The notes under the pieces were generated by a model. The model saw only the letters and a list, made by a program, of their open reading frames with translations. It had not been told where the DNA came from and did not search any database. The position numbers and the translations under genes were made by a program. Of a stretch of 64,000 bases of DNA, positions 44,471 through 55,171 are shown piece by piece; the first letter of the stretch is position 1; every line of letters starts with the position of its first letter. This DNA comes from Boesenbergia rotunda (Eukaryota; Streptophyta; Magnoliopsida; Zingiberales; Zingiberaceae). The stretch lies in assembly GCA_024364735.1 (NCBI GenBank), contig JAGFNQ010002315.1, positions 287,738 through 351,737 on the forward strand, written 5' to 3'.

Positions 44471-46588
44471 TGTAACGCCCGAAAATTCTCGAAACTAATT
44501 TTAGAAATATCTTAGAATTTATTCCAAATTTATGGATATTTTTATAGAATTTTTCTGTAAACGAAAGTGACAAAAAGGGTTATAAACATAAAATCACGTA
44601 AGTGGGAATCGATCCCTTCACCTACGCTGTGATAGAAGAATGGGCGGACCAGCTGGGCTGGTTTGATTTTGTTGAAATAGATTAAGCGAAACAATAGATA
44701 AGGTATAATTAGGTAAATTCGCCCTCATAAGTATAAATAGATAATTAAGGAGAGAAGTTTTATTTTCCCTCAACTCAAACCCTTCCTCGCCCAAACCAGC
44801 CGCACGCCGCCCTCTTCTCTCCTCTCTTGGGCGAAACCACACCAAGCCTAGGGCTTTCCTCCGGTGGCCGGCCAAGGCTCTCCTCCGAGAGATTTTCCGA
44901 TATTCGGAATCCCCACGACGAGAGGAACGCGTGAGCGCGAAGAAATCTCCGAGACTTCGAGTTTCTCCGGAACCTCCGACGCCGTTCTTGGTTGTAAGTC
45001 CAAGATATCGAGGTAAGTACTGCTCACCTGCAGTAAGAGGCGGTTTTCCGCAAGAATTTTCCCTTAAAAGTTTTAAAAGAGATATTTACTTTTAGTTTAA
45101 GATTTTGCATGTGATCTTAGTTCATTATATGCTTATACATGTTTGATAGAGTACCCTATGTGAGTTTAGGGTCTAAGAAATCTAAAAGAAAAGAGAAGAA
45201 AGATAAAGAAGAAGAAAAGAGAAGGCCAAGGCCTTACGAAATCCCCAAAAGTCAAGACTTAGGGATTTGGGCACACAAGGTGTTCGATAAAATGCCAAGG
45301 CATTTAAAGATAAGAAAAAGTAAGTATTTTATTTTCTAAGGCCAGTACCCGGCGTCCAAGGGCGTCGTTAAAGAAATCCAGGTGTCCAATTCCAAGGTCT
45401 TGGCCCTAGTAGACCAAGGTCTGCTCTATTAGGATTGACGGCTCGCTACCCCAACCTTTTAGGGAACGCGCATAAGATGGTACTTACGTCTTAAGTGGAT
45501 CCAAATGAGTTATTATTTTCAAGTATATGCTTTAGCAAAGTTTTTATAAAGTTTAAGGAAATTTTCTAAAAGTTAAAGAAAGATTTAAAGTTAAAGAATT
45601 GCTAAAGTTTCAAGTTAAGCCAAGTCAAAGTGAGTTAAGATTTATTAATGCTTGAGTATACATGTTTGAGTTATACATGTTTAATATTTCTTTTAAGCAT
45701 AAAAGTATCTCATGTGATTTGACTTATTAATGCTTGAGTATGCATGTTTGGAGTTATACATGTTTAGTGTTTCTTTTAAGTATAAAAGTATCTCATGTGA
45801 TTTCACATTGTTTAAAAAGTATGCTTGCACATTTCGTGATTTTGTGAGCTAGATAGTACTTGCTAAGCTTTATGCTTATTAGTTGCATTTCCTCTTACTG
45901 TAGGTGAAGGTAAAGGCAAGCAATTCTGAAGGAAGGCGACGAGGCGGTGCTGAGTGACGTGTGTGTGGTGGCTGACCTTGGAGAGGTCCTTGGGACGAGA
46001 CAGTTTAGCTTATTTGAAATGCAATGTTTAAGATTTTCAAATTCCAAGTTATTGTGTTATGGAGTTTATTAAACATTTATGCTTCGGATAGTTTTACATG
46101 CTAAATTTTGTAGAATGAAGATTCTATGTCATTTCAATTAGTATGCATACTTTTGTGAATGCACTAGATAAGCAAGGGCATGAGTAGTTTAGTATGTTGA
46201 TACATTGAATTTTAGACTTATTCTTGAGCTTATTATTCCCTTTTGGACTAAGTCCTAATTGTGCTTAAAATGCTTGTAAATTCGGTAGAAAAGTAAGATT
46301 TACATTCTATGAAGTTCTAGAGATGTTGTTAGTCTTCTTTTGAATTAAGTTTTATTGCTTTAAATATGCTTAGAAAAGTTGCATTCATATTCCAATAAGT
46401 ATTTTCTTTACGAATTTTAGAGAAAGGAAGTGTGCCATTGTATCATGCATGACTATTAAAGTTAGAATATCATTCTTAGATAGATTTGAATACAAAAAAA
46501 AAGAAAGTTCCGCATTTTAGTCGTGCATTAGAGTCAAGAAGTAGACAAAGTAACGGTCCGTCAAAGGTAGAGAAGGCAGGTCGCTACA
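44471..46588 (+). mobile_element. 3' LTR of the chromovirus
   Basis: 2,118 bp, about 99% identical by eye to 37768-39888. The largest difference is near 46495, where an AAAGGTTAAAG phrase is shortened to a run of A. Confidence 0.93.
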
Positions 46589-46989
46589 CTGATGCCGTCT
46601 CACTTTTGGCTTCCTCCAAACTTTTAATTGCTACATTTAATTGTTGCTGTAAGGTTTCAATTTGTTCTTGTTTTTGTATACATATATTGCAGGCTTCCAT
46701 TTGTAAGGGTTGTAGCCTTCCTTGTGCTGCCTGGCTTCCTTCTGGTGCCTGCTGTAATACCTCACATTCTACCTCAGGTGGTTGAGTTGGAGGAGAGTAG
46801 TCAGGTACCAAATCATGATGTATATCAAACGGAATTAAATCAACAATAATTAAATTTGTGGGCACAAGGTCTATTATCCTCTTAATAGTGTCAACATGGG
46901 CTTTAGACCAAGTCCAACGAAGTATTCTTGGCAATCTATGAGGATGTTCAGGAGCAGCAATACTAATATGTTCATTAACCCATACCTGC
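46589..46989 (-). pseudogene. Gene 1, middle part (PMD/DUF1985 end and coiled coil)
   Basis: Minus-strand exon opening after an acceptor TTGCAG at about 46990: VWVNEHISIAAPEHPHRLPR, ILRWTWSKAHVDTIKRIIDL, a Pro-rich stretch, then a Gln/Glu-rich coiled coil with QKQEQIETLQQQLNVAIKSL. The exon reaches the chromovirus boundary and its reading frame continues at 37767. The WxNEHI phrase resembles the WAYEHI-type segment near the end of plant mobile domains. Confidence 0.75.
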
Positions 46990-47720
46990 AACCATAGTTT
47001 GCAGAATCGCGATCCTGGATCGTAGGATCGTACGATCCTACGATCCTACGGCAGAAAACGATCCAGAATCGTGCAGAATCGTTTTTTGTAGCAGGATCGC
47101 AGCAGGATCGGTAGGATCGGACAGGATCGGACAGAATCGGACAGAATCGGACAGGACGGACAGATCGGAACAGAATCGAACAGGATCGATGAAAGCTTAA
47201 GAGTCATAACTTTGACTCGGATGAACACGTGACCTATAATATATCAAATTGAAACTCGTTCAAAGATCTACAAGTAGTTTTAAGATTGAATCCAAAAATA
47301 TTGTTTAAAGCTTTCAGAGGCCCAGAAGATTATTAATCTTTTTATTATTTTTTTATCTTTTACATCGTTAGTGTTAGTGTTTTAAGATTATTAAATATCT
47401 ATTTAATTATTTTAGTTAGTTTTGATTAATAATATGTATATCTTTTCTAAATGATGATCTTAGATGTCATTATCTATAGGTGACAATTAAATTGATCATT
47501 TGTATAATAGAATATCTGAAGTAACGTGATTATTTCATTATATTTTAATTGTTTTTTTCATTTTAAGGTTTTTGATAGATCGTATTTTACGATCCATCTG
47601 ACCGATGATCCTAAAATCGATTTATGGATCAAATCCCTCATTATCAGTTATAGTCAGTTTATAGCAGGTATTGTCTCTCACACATATGGAATCCTGACGG
47701 AGTTGGCGATGGGTTGAATC
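46990..47720. other. Intron of gene 1 holding a GATC-rich insertion
   Basis: Non-coding, between two gene 1 exons. 47009-47190 is a cluster of GGATCG-type repeats, and 47575-47640 has TTTTACGATCC and GATCCTAAAATCGAT phrases that may be the other end of an inserted small transposon. The remainder is AT-rich. Confidence 0.55.
47009..47190. repeat. GATC-rich repeat cluster with a 30-bp perfect palindrome
   Basis: 47017-47046 is a perfect 30-bp palindrome built from GGATCGTA and its complement. Then (A)CAGGATCGGA / CAGAATCGGA is repeated at about a 10-bp period (about 47095-47185). Likely part of a non-autonomous transposon. Confidence 0.8.
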
Positions 47721-47729
47721 ACCTACATG

Positions 47730-48478
47730 TGGTCTATGCCTCAATGTCACCTCCTTTTCAATGGTTCCCAACTGAGGAGCCATGAAATTGTACACGGCAT
47801 TGCACCAATTGTAGTTTGGTAGATTGTCAAAATCATCTACGCAATCAATAAGTGACAGGGCAGGAATGGCAAGTATGCTGCTACTACCACAAAATAGCAC
47901 TGTACAAAAAAATAGACTATATACAACTGACAGTACAGTTTGTCATTGGATGTAGACTTTATTAGCAGTTTCTCCAAATGTCGTGCAGAACAACTGGAAT
48001 CTTCAAAATACTCCTTGTACAGTGGGCTGGAGGCCTCATTCAAATCAAGTTGGACTATCTCTCCATGGTCAGGTAACCCTAGAATAACTGATATATCAAC
48101 CGTTGTGAAATTGAGTTTTTTCCCATGGAATACAAAGCTCTGTTCTTCTTTATCCCAATTATCAAACATGTTCTGAACCTGGGGTCTTACACAAGAACTA
48201 GTAGGAAGGTCGATGACCCAAGAAAAGGGTGTTTCTCTAAGCAAATGTTCTTGTGCTGGTGTGGGTGGAACAGATTCAATAAAATTTTTGAAATGGCAAA
48301 GGCTACTTTTCCAGTTCATTTGTTTACTTCGACCTCTGTTCGCAAAACTTGTATACTCGGTAGGCAATTTGATTTTTCGTAGTAGTAGCTGTTTTTTCCC
48401 ATGACTTCCCCGAGGGACTTGCTGTTTCTTAGATTTGGTGGGAGCAACTTTCTTTGAAGATGATCTTTTTTGACCCAT
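47730..48478 (-). pseudogene. Gene 1, N-terminal PMD/DUF1985-like domain
   Basis: ATG at 48478 starts MGQKRSSSKKVAPTKSKKQQ, a Lys-rich nuclear-localisation-like tail. The domain follows: CHFKNFIESV, LRETPFSWVIDLPT, NMFDNWDKEEQSFVFHGKKL and FTTVDISVILGLPDHGEIV, typical of plant mobile domain or DUF1985 proteins often joined to Ulp1 proteases. After YCQLYIVYFFVQ a one- or two-base shift near 47885 is needed to continue as LAIPALSLIDCVDDFDNLPN (about 47870-47810). PMD domains occur in MULE and Gypsy elements and in the host silencing proteins MAIN and MAIL1. I cannot tell PMD from DUF1985 by eye. Confidence 0.75.
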
Positions 48479-48792
48479 ACCGAACTTAGCAACCATCAAA
48501 CAAACAATTATTTGACACAAACAAACAATGACACTTACAATTCGTTCATAAAACGGACCTGCTCAAATTCAGTCTATTACTTGAAAACTATCGCTAACCC
48601 TAGGTGAAAAGCAAGAACTGAAATCACAAACTACAAATTAGGGTACGTACAATTCGACTAGTGCGATGATGAGGATGTCGCCCACAAGTACTCCAATGAA
48701 GACAAGCACGCTACCTTGAAATCGCAACAAATCTGGAGGTAGAAGACGATTCCTGAGCGCTAGGGTCTAAGGGACGCTATACAGCTGAGTGA

Positions 48793-49195
48793 CTGCTGGG
48801 CCTGATATAAAATGATTTCAGGCCCTAGGCGGCTTTTTTTTCTTTATATGTATTATAAATATAATTTAGGTAATATCTATTTTTATTTATAAAAATCAAA
48901 CTAACTTTCAATTATATATCAAAACTCTGTTTTGATTTATCATGTGCATTTTATTGATTATGTATTTATATTTAATTTTCAAGGCTATAAAATTCACATA
49001 TAGATAAACGACGTTGTGCCTGAAATAAGAGTTATTCAGGCCCACGGTAAGCTTGAAATATAATTATTTCAGGCCCACCTTGGGCCTGAAATAAAATGAT
49101 TCAGACCCAAGGTGGGCCTGAAATATCTGTGATTTCAGGCCCACCGTGGGCCTGAATCAAATGTTTCAGGCCCACCGTGGGCCTGAAATAAAATG
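48793..49195. repeat. Palindromic array 3 (5-6 units)
   Basis: TTCAGGCCCACC/GGTGGGCCTGAA units at about 49040-49195, with a partial unit at 48798-48835. The array is just upstream (5') of gene 1 and at the edge of the 158-bp tandem array. Confidence 0.9.
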
Positions 49196-49199
49196 GTTG

Positions 49200-50735
49200 A
49201 TCCTAGCTCAACCATATCTGAAATTATGAAATCCCTATATCAGTAGAGAGGGTTGAGCTAGGAATCACCATTGCTATACCAGTAGTTTAGGTGTATCAGT
49301 GAGTTTTGAGCAAAACTCACTGATGGACCTACCATATCTGAAATTCTGAAATCCCTATATCAGTAGATAGGGTTGAGCTAGGAGATGAGATTTTGGGTGG
49401 CCAAACCTCTAATCTTGCTGTATCACGAATGCTATAGTAGTAGTTTAGGTGTATCAGTGAGTTTTGAGCAAAACTCACTGATGGACCTCCCATATCTGAA
49501 ATTCTGAGAAACCTATATCAGTAGATAGGAGATGAGATTTTGGGTGGCTAAACATCTAATCTTGCTGTATCACCATTACTATAGTAGTAGTTTAGGTGTA
49601 TCAGTGAGTTTTGAGCAAAACTCACTGATGGACCTACCCTATTTGAAATTCTGAAAAACCTATATCAGTAGAGAGGGTTGAGCTAGGAGATGAGATTTTG
49701 GGTGGCCAAACCTCTAATCTTACTGTATCACCATTACTATAGTAGTAGTTTAGGTGTATCAGTGAGTTTTGAGCAAAACTCACTGATGGACCTACCCTAT
49801 CTGAAAATCTGAAAAACCTATATCAACAGATAGGGTTGAGCTAGAAGATGAGATTTTGGGTGGCCAAACCTCTAATCTTACTGTATCACCAATGCTATAA
49901 TAGTAATTTAGGTGTATTAGTGAGTTTTGAGCAAAACTCACTGATGGACCTCCCATATCTGGAATTCTGAGAAACCTATATCAGTAGATAGGGTTGAGCT
50001 AGGAGATGGGATTTTGGGTGGCCAAACCTCTAATCTTGCTGTATCATCATTACTATAGTAGTAGTTTAGGTGTATCAGTGAGTTTTGAGCAAAACTCACT
50101 GATGGACCTACCCTATCTGAAATTCTGAAAAACCTATATCAGTAGAGAGGGTTGAGCTAGGAGATGAAATTTTTGGGGTCCGAACCTCTAATCCTGATGT
50201 ATCACCATTGCTATAGCAGTAGTTTAGGTGTATCAGTGAGTTTTGAGCAAAACTCACTGATGGACCTACCCTATCTGAAATTCTAAAATCCCTATATCAG
50301 TAAAGAGGGATGAGCTAGGAGATGTTATTTTTGGGGTCCGAACCTCTAATCTTGCTGTATCACCATTACTATAGTAGTAGTTTAGGTGTATCAGTGAGTT
50401 TTGAGCAAAACTCACTGATGGACCTACCATATCTGAAATTCTGAAATACCTATATCAGTAGACAGGGTTGAGCTAGGAGATGAAATTTTTGGGGTCCGAA
50501 CCTCTAATCCTGATGTATCACCATTGCTATAGCAGTAGTTTAGGTGTATCAGTGAGTTTTGAGCAAAACTCACTGATGGACCTAACATATCTGGAATTCT
50601 GAGAAACCTATATCAGTAAATAGGGTTGAGATAGGAGATGAGATTTTGGTTGGTCAAACCTCTAATCTTGATGTATCACCAATGCTATAGCAGTAGTTTG
50701 CAATAGGAGGTTTTTAGGTATATCAGTGGGTTTTT
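49200..50735. repeat. 158-bp tandem array (about 9-10 units), each with a hairpin
   Basis: The phrase GTATCAGTGAGTTTTGAGCA starts at 49293, 49451, 49598, 49756, 49914 (one change), 50072, 50230, 50388 and 50546: steps of 158 bp except one of 147. Each unit contains ATCAGTGAGTTTT and its exact complement AAAACTCACTGAT separated by GAGC, a 13-bp-arm hairpin. Other unit phrases: CCTATATCAGTAGA, GGTTGAGCTAGGAGATGAGA and CCAAACCTCTAATCTTGC. Satellite-like, with no coding capacity. Confidence 0.95.
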
Positions 50736-50849
50736 ATGTGCACACTAAGTACCAATATTTATGAGTTATGTTCTATAAATGTATTACACCTATACAACTA
50801 CAAATTTATTATCCACTAACTTAAATCAGAAGTATTTTATGGTTAACAG

Positions 50850-51180
50850 AGACCCTGAAATTTTTCCAGTTGAGGCACACGGTGGGCCTGAAATCACTTG
50901 ATTTCAGGCCCACCCTGGGCCTGAAATGGAGCTATTCAGGCCCACACTGGGCCTGAATTGAAGTGATTTCAGGCCCACCTTGGGCCTGAAAGTTTTTATT
51001 TCAGGCCCTCCTTGGGCCTGAAAAGTTTTTATTTCAGGCCCTCCGTGGGCCTGAAATGATTTATTTCAGGCCCACCGTGGGCCTGAAATCATTTTATTTC
51101 AGGTCCACCGTGGGCCTGAAATCATTTTATTTCAGGTCCACCGTGGGCTTGAAAAGTTAAGTTCATGCTCACCTTGGGCA
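50850..51180. repeat. Palindromic array 4 (about 9 units)
   Basis: TTCAGGCCCACCGTGGGCCT-type units about 33 bp apart. Read in reverse complement, the units and their spacers (AAATCACTTCAATTCAGG, TAAAAACTTTTCAGGCCC) match array 1 at about 32390-32635 in order, so the two arrays are an inverted duplication. Confidence 0.9.
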
Positions 51181-51690
51181 TTAAATAAAATAATGATTTA
51201 TAGATTAATATTCTATATTTATCTACAAGTTGTGACCAAATCCTGTAATTTTATTTAATTATTAATTTTTAGAATTTAAACAAGTTTTTTAAATTTATGG
51301 TAGAGATAATCCAGCTTACTAAGTCAATACAGAAGGCATACCAATTTTCAATTCCTTCGAGACCATTAAGTCATATTTTCAAATTATGTATCAGAAACCC
51401 ACTGATGGACCTTCGATACTTGGATATATATCAGTAGTTAGATTTAACCAAAGAGATGTTATTTCTGGTGTGCAAACATAGTCCAAATCATTATGAGTTA
51501 TGTTTTCTTACCGTATCAGTTGGTACACTACATTGCATCAACTCGATGTGAATCAACATCACACAATTATTTTGTTTTTCTGGACAATAAATTATATTCA
51601 TACATATTACACAATTTCTATACAATTGGAGCTGAATCACCAGCAAAGGATGTTTTTTTACAACATTACTTCAACAGATTGACAGTCTCA
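51181..51690. other. 3' flank of protease gene 2
   Basis: AT-rich. 51380-51445 has ACCCACTGATGGACCTTCGA and ATATATCAGTAGTTAG, a decayed relative of the 158-bp unit. The rest is probably gene 2's 3' UTR. Confidence 0.5.
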
Positions 51691-54600
51691 TGTTTTACAA
51701 TACATGTCTCCCATAATATTTACTGTCAGATCAAATCTCATTTTCGTCATATCTCCTTGTTTGAAATCCATCTTCTCATCGTATAGGAGACATTGGACGT
51801 ATTGCATAACAAAGAAGGCACAGTCCACGCTGAAAATAACAAACAGTATTTCTGATTTCAATAAGTGGGGTAATAAAATACTTTGATGATTTTAAAATTT
51901 TCAAACTCTTCCTCACTTACTGACCTATGTTCTTGTTGGGGACATTTTTGTCTGACGGAGGACCATTTGTCCAAGGGATGATGACTTTGTAGATAAGGAT
52001 GAATAGCCGTAAGTTCTTCGCGAGTATATTGTTTAAGTTCTTTTACCTGTCAAATATATCATAAATTTCAATGACATTTTTTACCAAATGATGAACATAT
52101 ATATGAATAAAGGTAGGTAGCTTACCGCTGAGTCAAAATCATGCTTATATTTATGGTCACTAGCAAGAGAATTTAAATGAATGAAAGTCATTGCTTCTGT
52201 ATCCACCGCCAACAAGTGAAAGTGTGTATTATCACTGCACAAAGGTATTAAAATATATCTAAACCCTTGTTCTATCATATCTGTCTTCATCACTTGTTGC
52301 AGGGAAAACTTTCTTGACGATCTTATTGAAGCCTAAAAAGTTGCAAAATCAAAATTATTAATAACCAAATCATAATAGTAGGCCTTCTACAATCTATTAT
52401 TTCATACTAATTTACATCACTTACTGTGAAGAAGGTTGAACAATATATTGACTTATTATATGTCCTACCAGATGTGGATGCTCCCCTAAATAACATATTA
52501 CAGAAGGCATCAATGACCTCACCTTTTGTAAAAACCTCTCCATTGAGGATTTGTAAGAATGAATGCAATTTCAAAGCAAAGGGTGCATCCTCCCAGATAA
52601 ATCCATTAGCCAACCTGCCAAGAAATTGATAAGATTATATATTAAAGCCCCAAATATATTAACTAAACTATGTTTCATAACTTACTTTAGGTTCTCCAAT
52701 TTATTTATCACGTAGGCCACTTCTTTATCTTGATTTTTCTTCTTCGACTTCATAAAATGCTTCTTCACAAACTACATCGATATAATTTAGACCAAACTAA
52801 TTAATGACTAAATTCAATCAATTTGACGTAATTTAGATAAAAATAACTCACATACATCAATGCCTTGTTGCCTCATTTTGTATAGTTCGGAGGTCCTTCT
52901 TTTTTCCTCCTCTATATCTTCTTCAGACATGACTTCCATTACAGTAATGGTTTCTCTTGCTTCATCCATATCCTCCTCACTAAGTTTCCTTTTTCCCTTG
53001 TCCATGACATTTGATATTTGTTCCTTTCTCCGCTTCCCCTTATGTAATAGCTGGTGCCATACTGGACTCTCAATTGGAGTATCCCTGTAATCATACCGAG
53101 TTCGGTCACGTCCTCTCCTTGTTCTACAAGATATTGGATCAGAAAGAGGACTGACTACAGGATAGATTTCTTGACCCTCCATCCCCTTTTTTTCAATAAT
53201 TGAAATTAATTCCTTAACCCTTTCATCAAACATATATTCTCCTCTGTTAGCTCCTTGATTAGGGTGTCTTTAAGAATGCATTCACCACATGGCCTTAGAT
53301 CTTCTGTGTCATGTCCTTGTGATGTCTCCATTGCTCGTGGAATGTCATCCCCAATCTCAAGGTTCTCAAACAATGTGTTTTTATGTAGGTTAGGAATTAT
53401 TTCAACAATCACCTGTCAATTACCAAGTACATAAATTTTACTGCCTCTATATCAAACTAACATAATCACAGTTTAGAATAATTACCTCTTCGGACCTGAT
53501 TTGGTTGACAAGGTCCCTCACCCTACTAATATGCGAAGGAATATTCCTCCACTTATTTATTTGGGGTCCTTCAACATTGTATGGTTTTTGAATGGGTACA
53601 TGCTCCAAAAACCATGCCTACACAAAGTTTTCCACACAATTACATTAATGATAGCAAAATATTATAAAATTTATCAACAATATTCTACTCACTGCCAAAA
53701 GCCCAGCAAATCCCTTTACGTAAGGGAGGTTGGTGGTCCTCTGGTTTCCCTGACTTGATGAAAATAATTCCCCAATCTTAGGTAATTGGGGAGACAAAAA
53801 TTTATGGATAGCTTCCACCCATTGAATCTACCAAGATTGTCATAATCATCTACTATATCTACAAGCCCTAGAGGGACCTTATATGTACTAGACGAAAATA
53901 AAACACAAACAAATATATACAAAATATATAATTTACAAACTAATAACACATCATCCTCTGATTCAACACTTTTAGAATAATGTTTAAGTAAGTCCTCAAT
54001 TCTTGTTCTAGTAGGTTGTTTTTCTTTTGAGAAGTAAGTACGATAGAGGTCACCCGATGCTTTAGTTGAATTAATAGGGACCGAAACTCCACGGTCCACT
54101 ATACCCAGTACCAAAGCAACATCTCGTCTGGTGAACGCAACCGACACACCTGAAACAATAAAAATATTTAGTTATCATCAACAATATAGGCTTCAACTTA
54201 TATCAATTTGGGCCTGAAATAAATTCTTTTCAGGCCCACGTTGGGCCTGAAAGGATTTCATTCAGGCCCACGTTGGGCCTGAAATGAATTGAATTCAGGC
54301 CCAACGTGGGCCTGAAATGAATTTATTTCAGGCCTACCGAGGGCCTGAAGTAAATTCACTTCAGGCCCTCGGTAGGCTTGAAATAAAATCATTTTAGGCC
54401 TACTGAGGGCCTGAAGTGAATTTCACCTTAAATTCACTCATTTAAATTGATCAAATATCAATCATTTAAGACCAACTATATCCAAGTTTTATCTTACTAT
54501 AGATATTGTTTATAATTCATAATTAAAACTATTACCTGAGAATTTAAAAACTTGCGAGGTTGAATCCCAACTTTCAAATATATTAACCAAAATTCCCCGG

Positions 54601-54914
54601 ATATTCTGCAATTCTTGAATGTCCAAGAAAATACTGAAGGGCGACTCTTTGATCTTCGCAATGTGTTGATCATTTAAAATTTCAAATGCTTCAACAAAAT
54701 GTTTAAAGTGGCCTAAAACACTGCACCAATGTAATTTTTTCCCAAACTCATCTGAACCCTACAGTTTTTATACATTACAAATTTAATCAGCAAAAATAAG
54801 TATAAACAATTTCACAAACTATGTTGTTCTTACCTAAGCCTATCGCTAACATACCTTGGTGATTAATGCCAATGAAGAAGACGATGAACCACCCACAGAC
54901 CTTTTTCCTGCCAT
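51690..54914 (-). CDS. PMD/DUF1985-like protein with C48 (Ulp1-type) protease domain, gene 2
   Basis: Paralog of gene 1. Exons by eye (minus): 54914-54855 (MAGKRSVGG), 54766-54537 (GKKLHWCSVLGHFKHFVEAF, SPFSIFLDIQEL), 54150-53760 (VSVAFTRRDVALVLGIVDRG, VCKLYILYIFVCVLF, DIVDDYDNLGRFNGW), smaller exons, 53420-53240 (ECILKDTLIKELTEENICL), 53233-52855 (charged linker), 52780-52690 (KKHFMKSKKKNQ), 52610-52430 (GFIWEDAPFALKLHSFLQIL), 52340-52130 (RYILIPLCSDNTHFHLLAVD, FIHLNSL), 52050-51915 and 51830-51690 (VDCAFFVMQYVQCLLYDEKM). Catalytic His is about 52220, Cys 51820-51822; the expected Asp is Asn (LNSL). Most exons have no stops, so it may still be expressible. Intron 2 holds palindromic array 5. 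Confidence 0.75.
54205..54430. repeat. Palindromic array 5 (about 6 units), inside intron 2 of gene 2
   Basis: Units TTCAGGCCCACGTTGGGCCT and relatives at about 54229-54415, 31-36 bp apart, some with the core CTACCGAGG. The array lies between the exons ending at 54537 and starting at 54150. Confidence 0.9.
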
Positions 54915-55171
54915 TATGATGAAAATCACCCCTGCAGAAACCCTAAATCCTACTTTGATAATGCCGAGCAGTATCAACTTCAACGTTAACACTTAAAGCT
55001 GCCACAGGATCACACACTACCACTTTCCTGTATAGGAGCCTAGGTTTTGGTTGGGCGGAGGGATTCGAGGGATGAGCAAGCGACTAAAGCACAACTAGGG
55101 CACACACAATGTCCTCCTTCCACAACTAGGGCACACTACGTTGTTGCGGTGAGAGAGAGAATGGCCAAAAA
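54915..55171. other. 5' flank of gene 2
   Basis: Likely promoter and leader of gene 2 on the minus strand, up to the right terminal repeat. No clear box identified. CACAACTAGGGCACAC is repeated at about 55090 and 55120. Confidence 0.45.

Larger units (their letters stand above)
37768..46588 (+). mobile_element. Ty3/Gypsy chromovirus (Tekay/Del type), 8,821 bp, nested in gene 1 of the MULE
   Basis: Two LTRs of 2,121 and 2,118 bp, primer site, gag-pol, integrase with chromodomain and purine tract, flanked by a perfect CTGAT duplication (37763-37767 and 46589-46593). The LTRs differ at roughly two dozen positions (about 1%), mostly transitions, so insertion is recent. LTR ends TGTAACGCCCGAAAATTC...TCGCTACA and the GTTCGAGGACGAAC phrase before the purine tract are characteristic of Tekay/Del elements. 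The RNase H to integrase zinc-finger region is defective, so the copy is non-autonomous. Confidence 0.95.

Noticed and set aside
51493..51886. Plus-strand open stretches overlapping the end of protease gene 2
   Set aside because: Antisense shadows of the C48 exons read on the minus strand.
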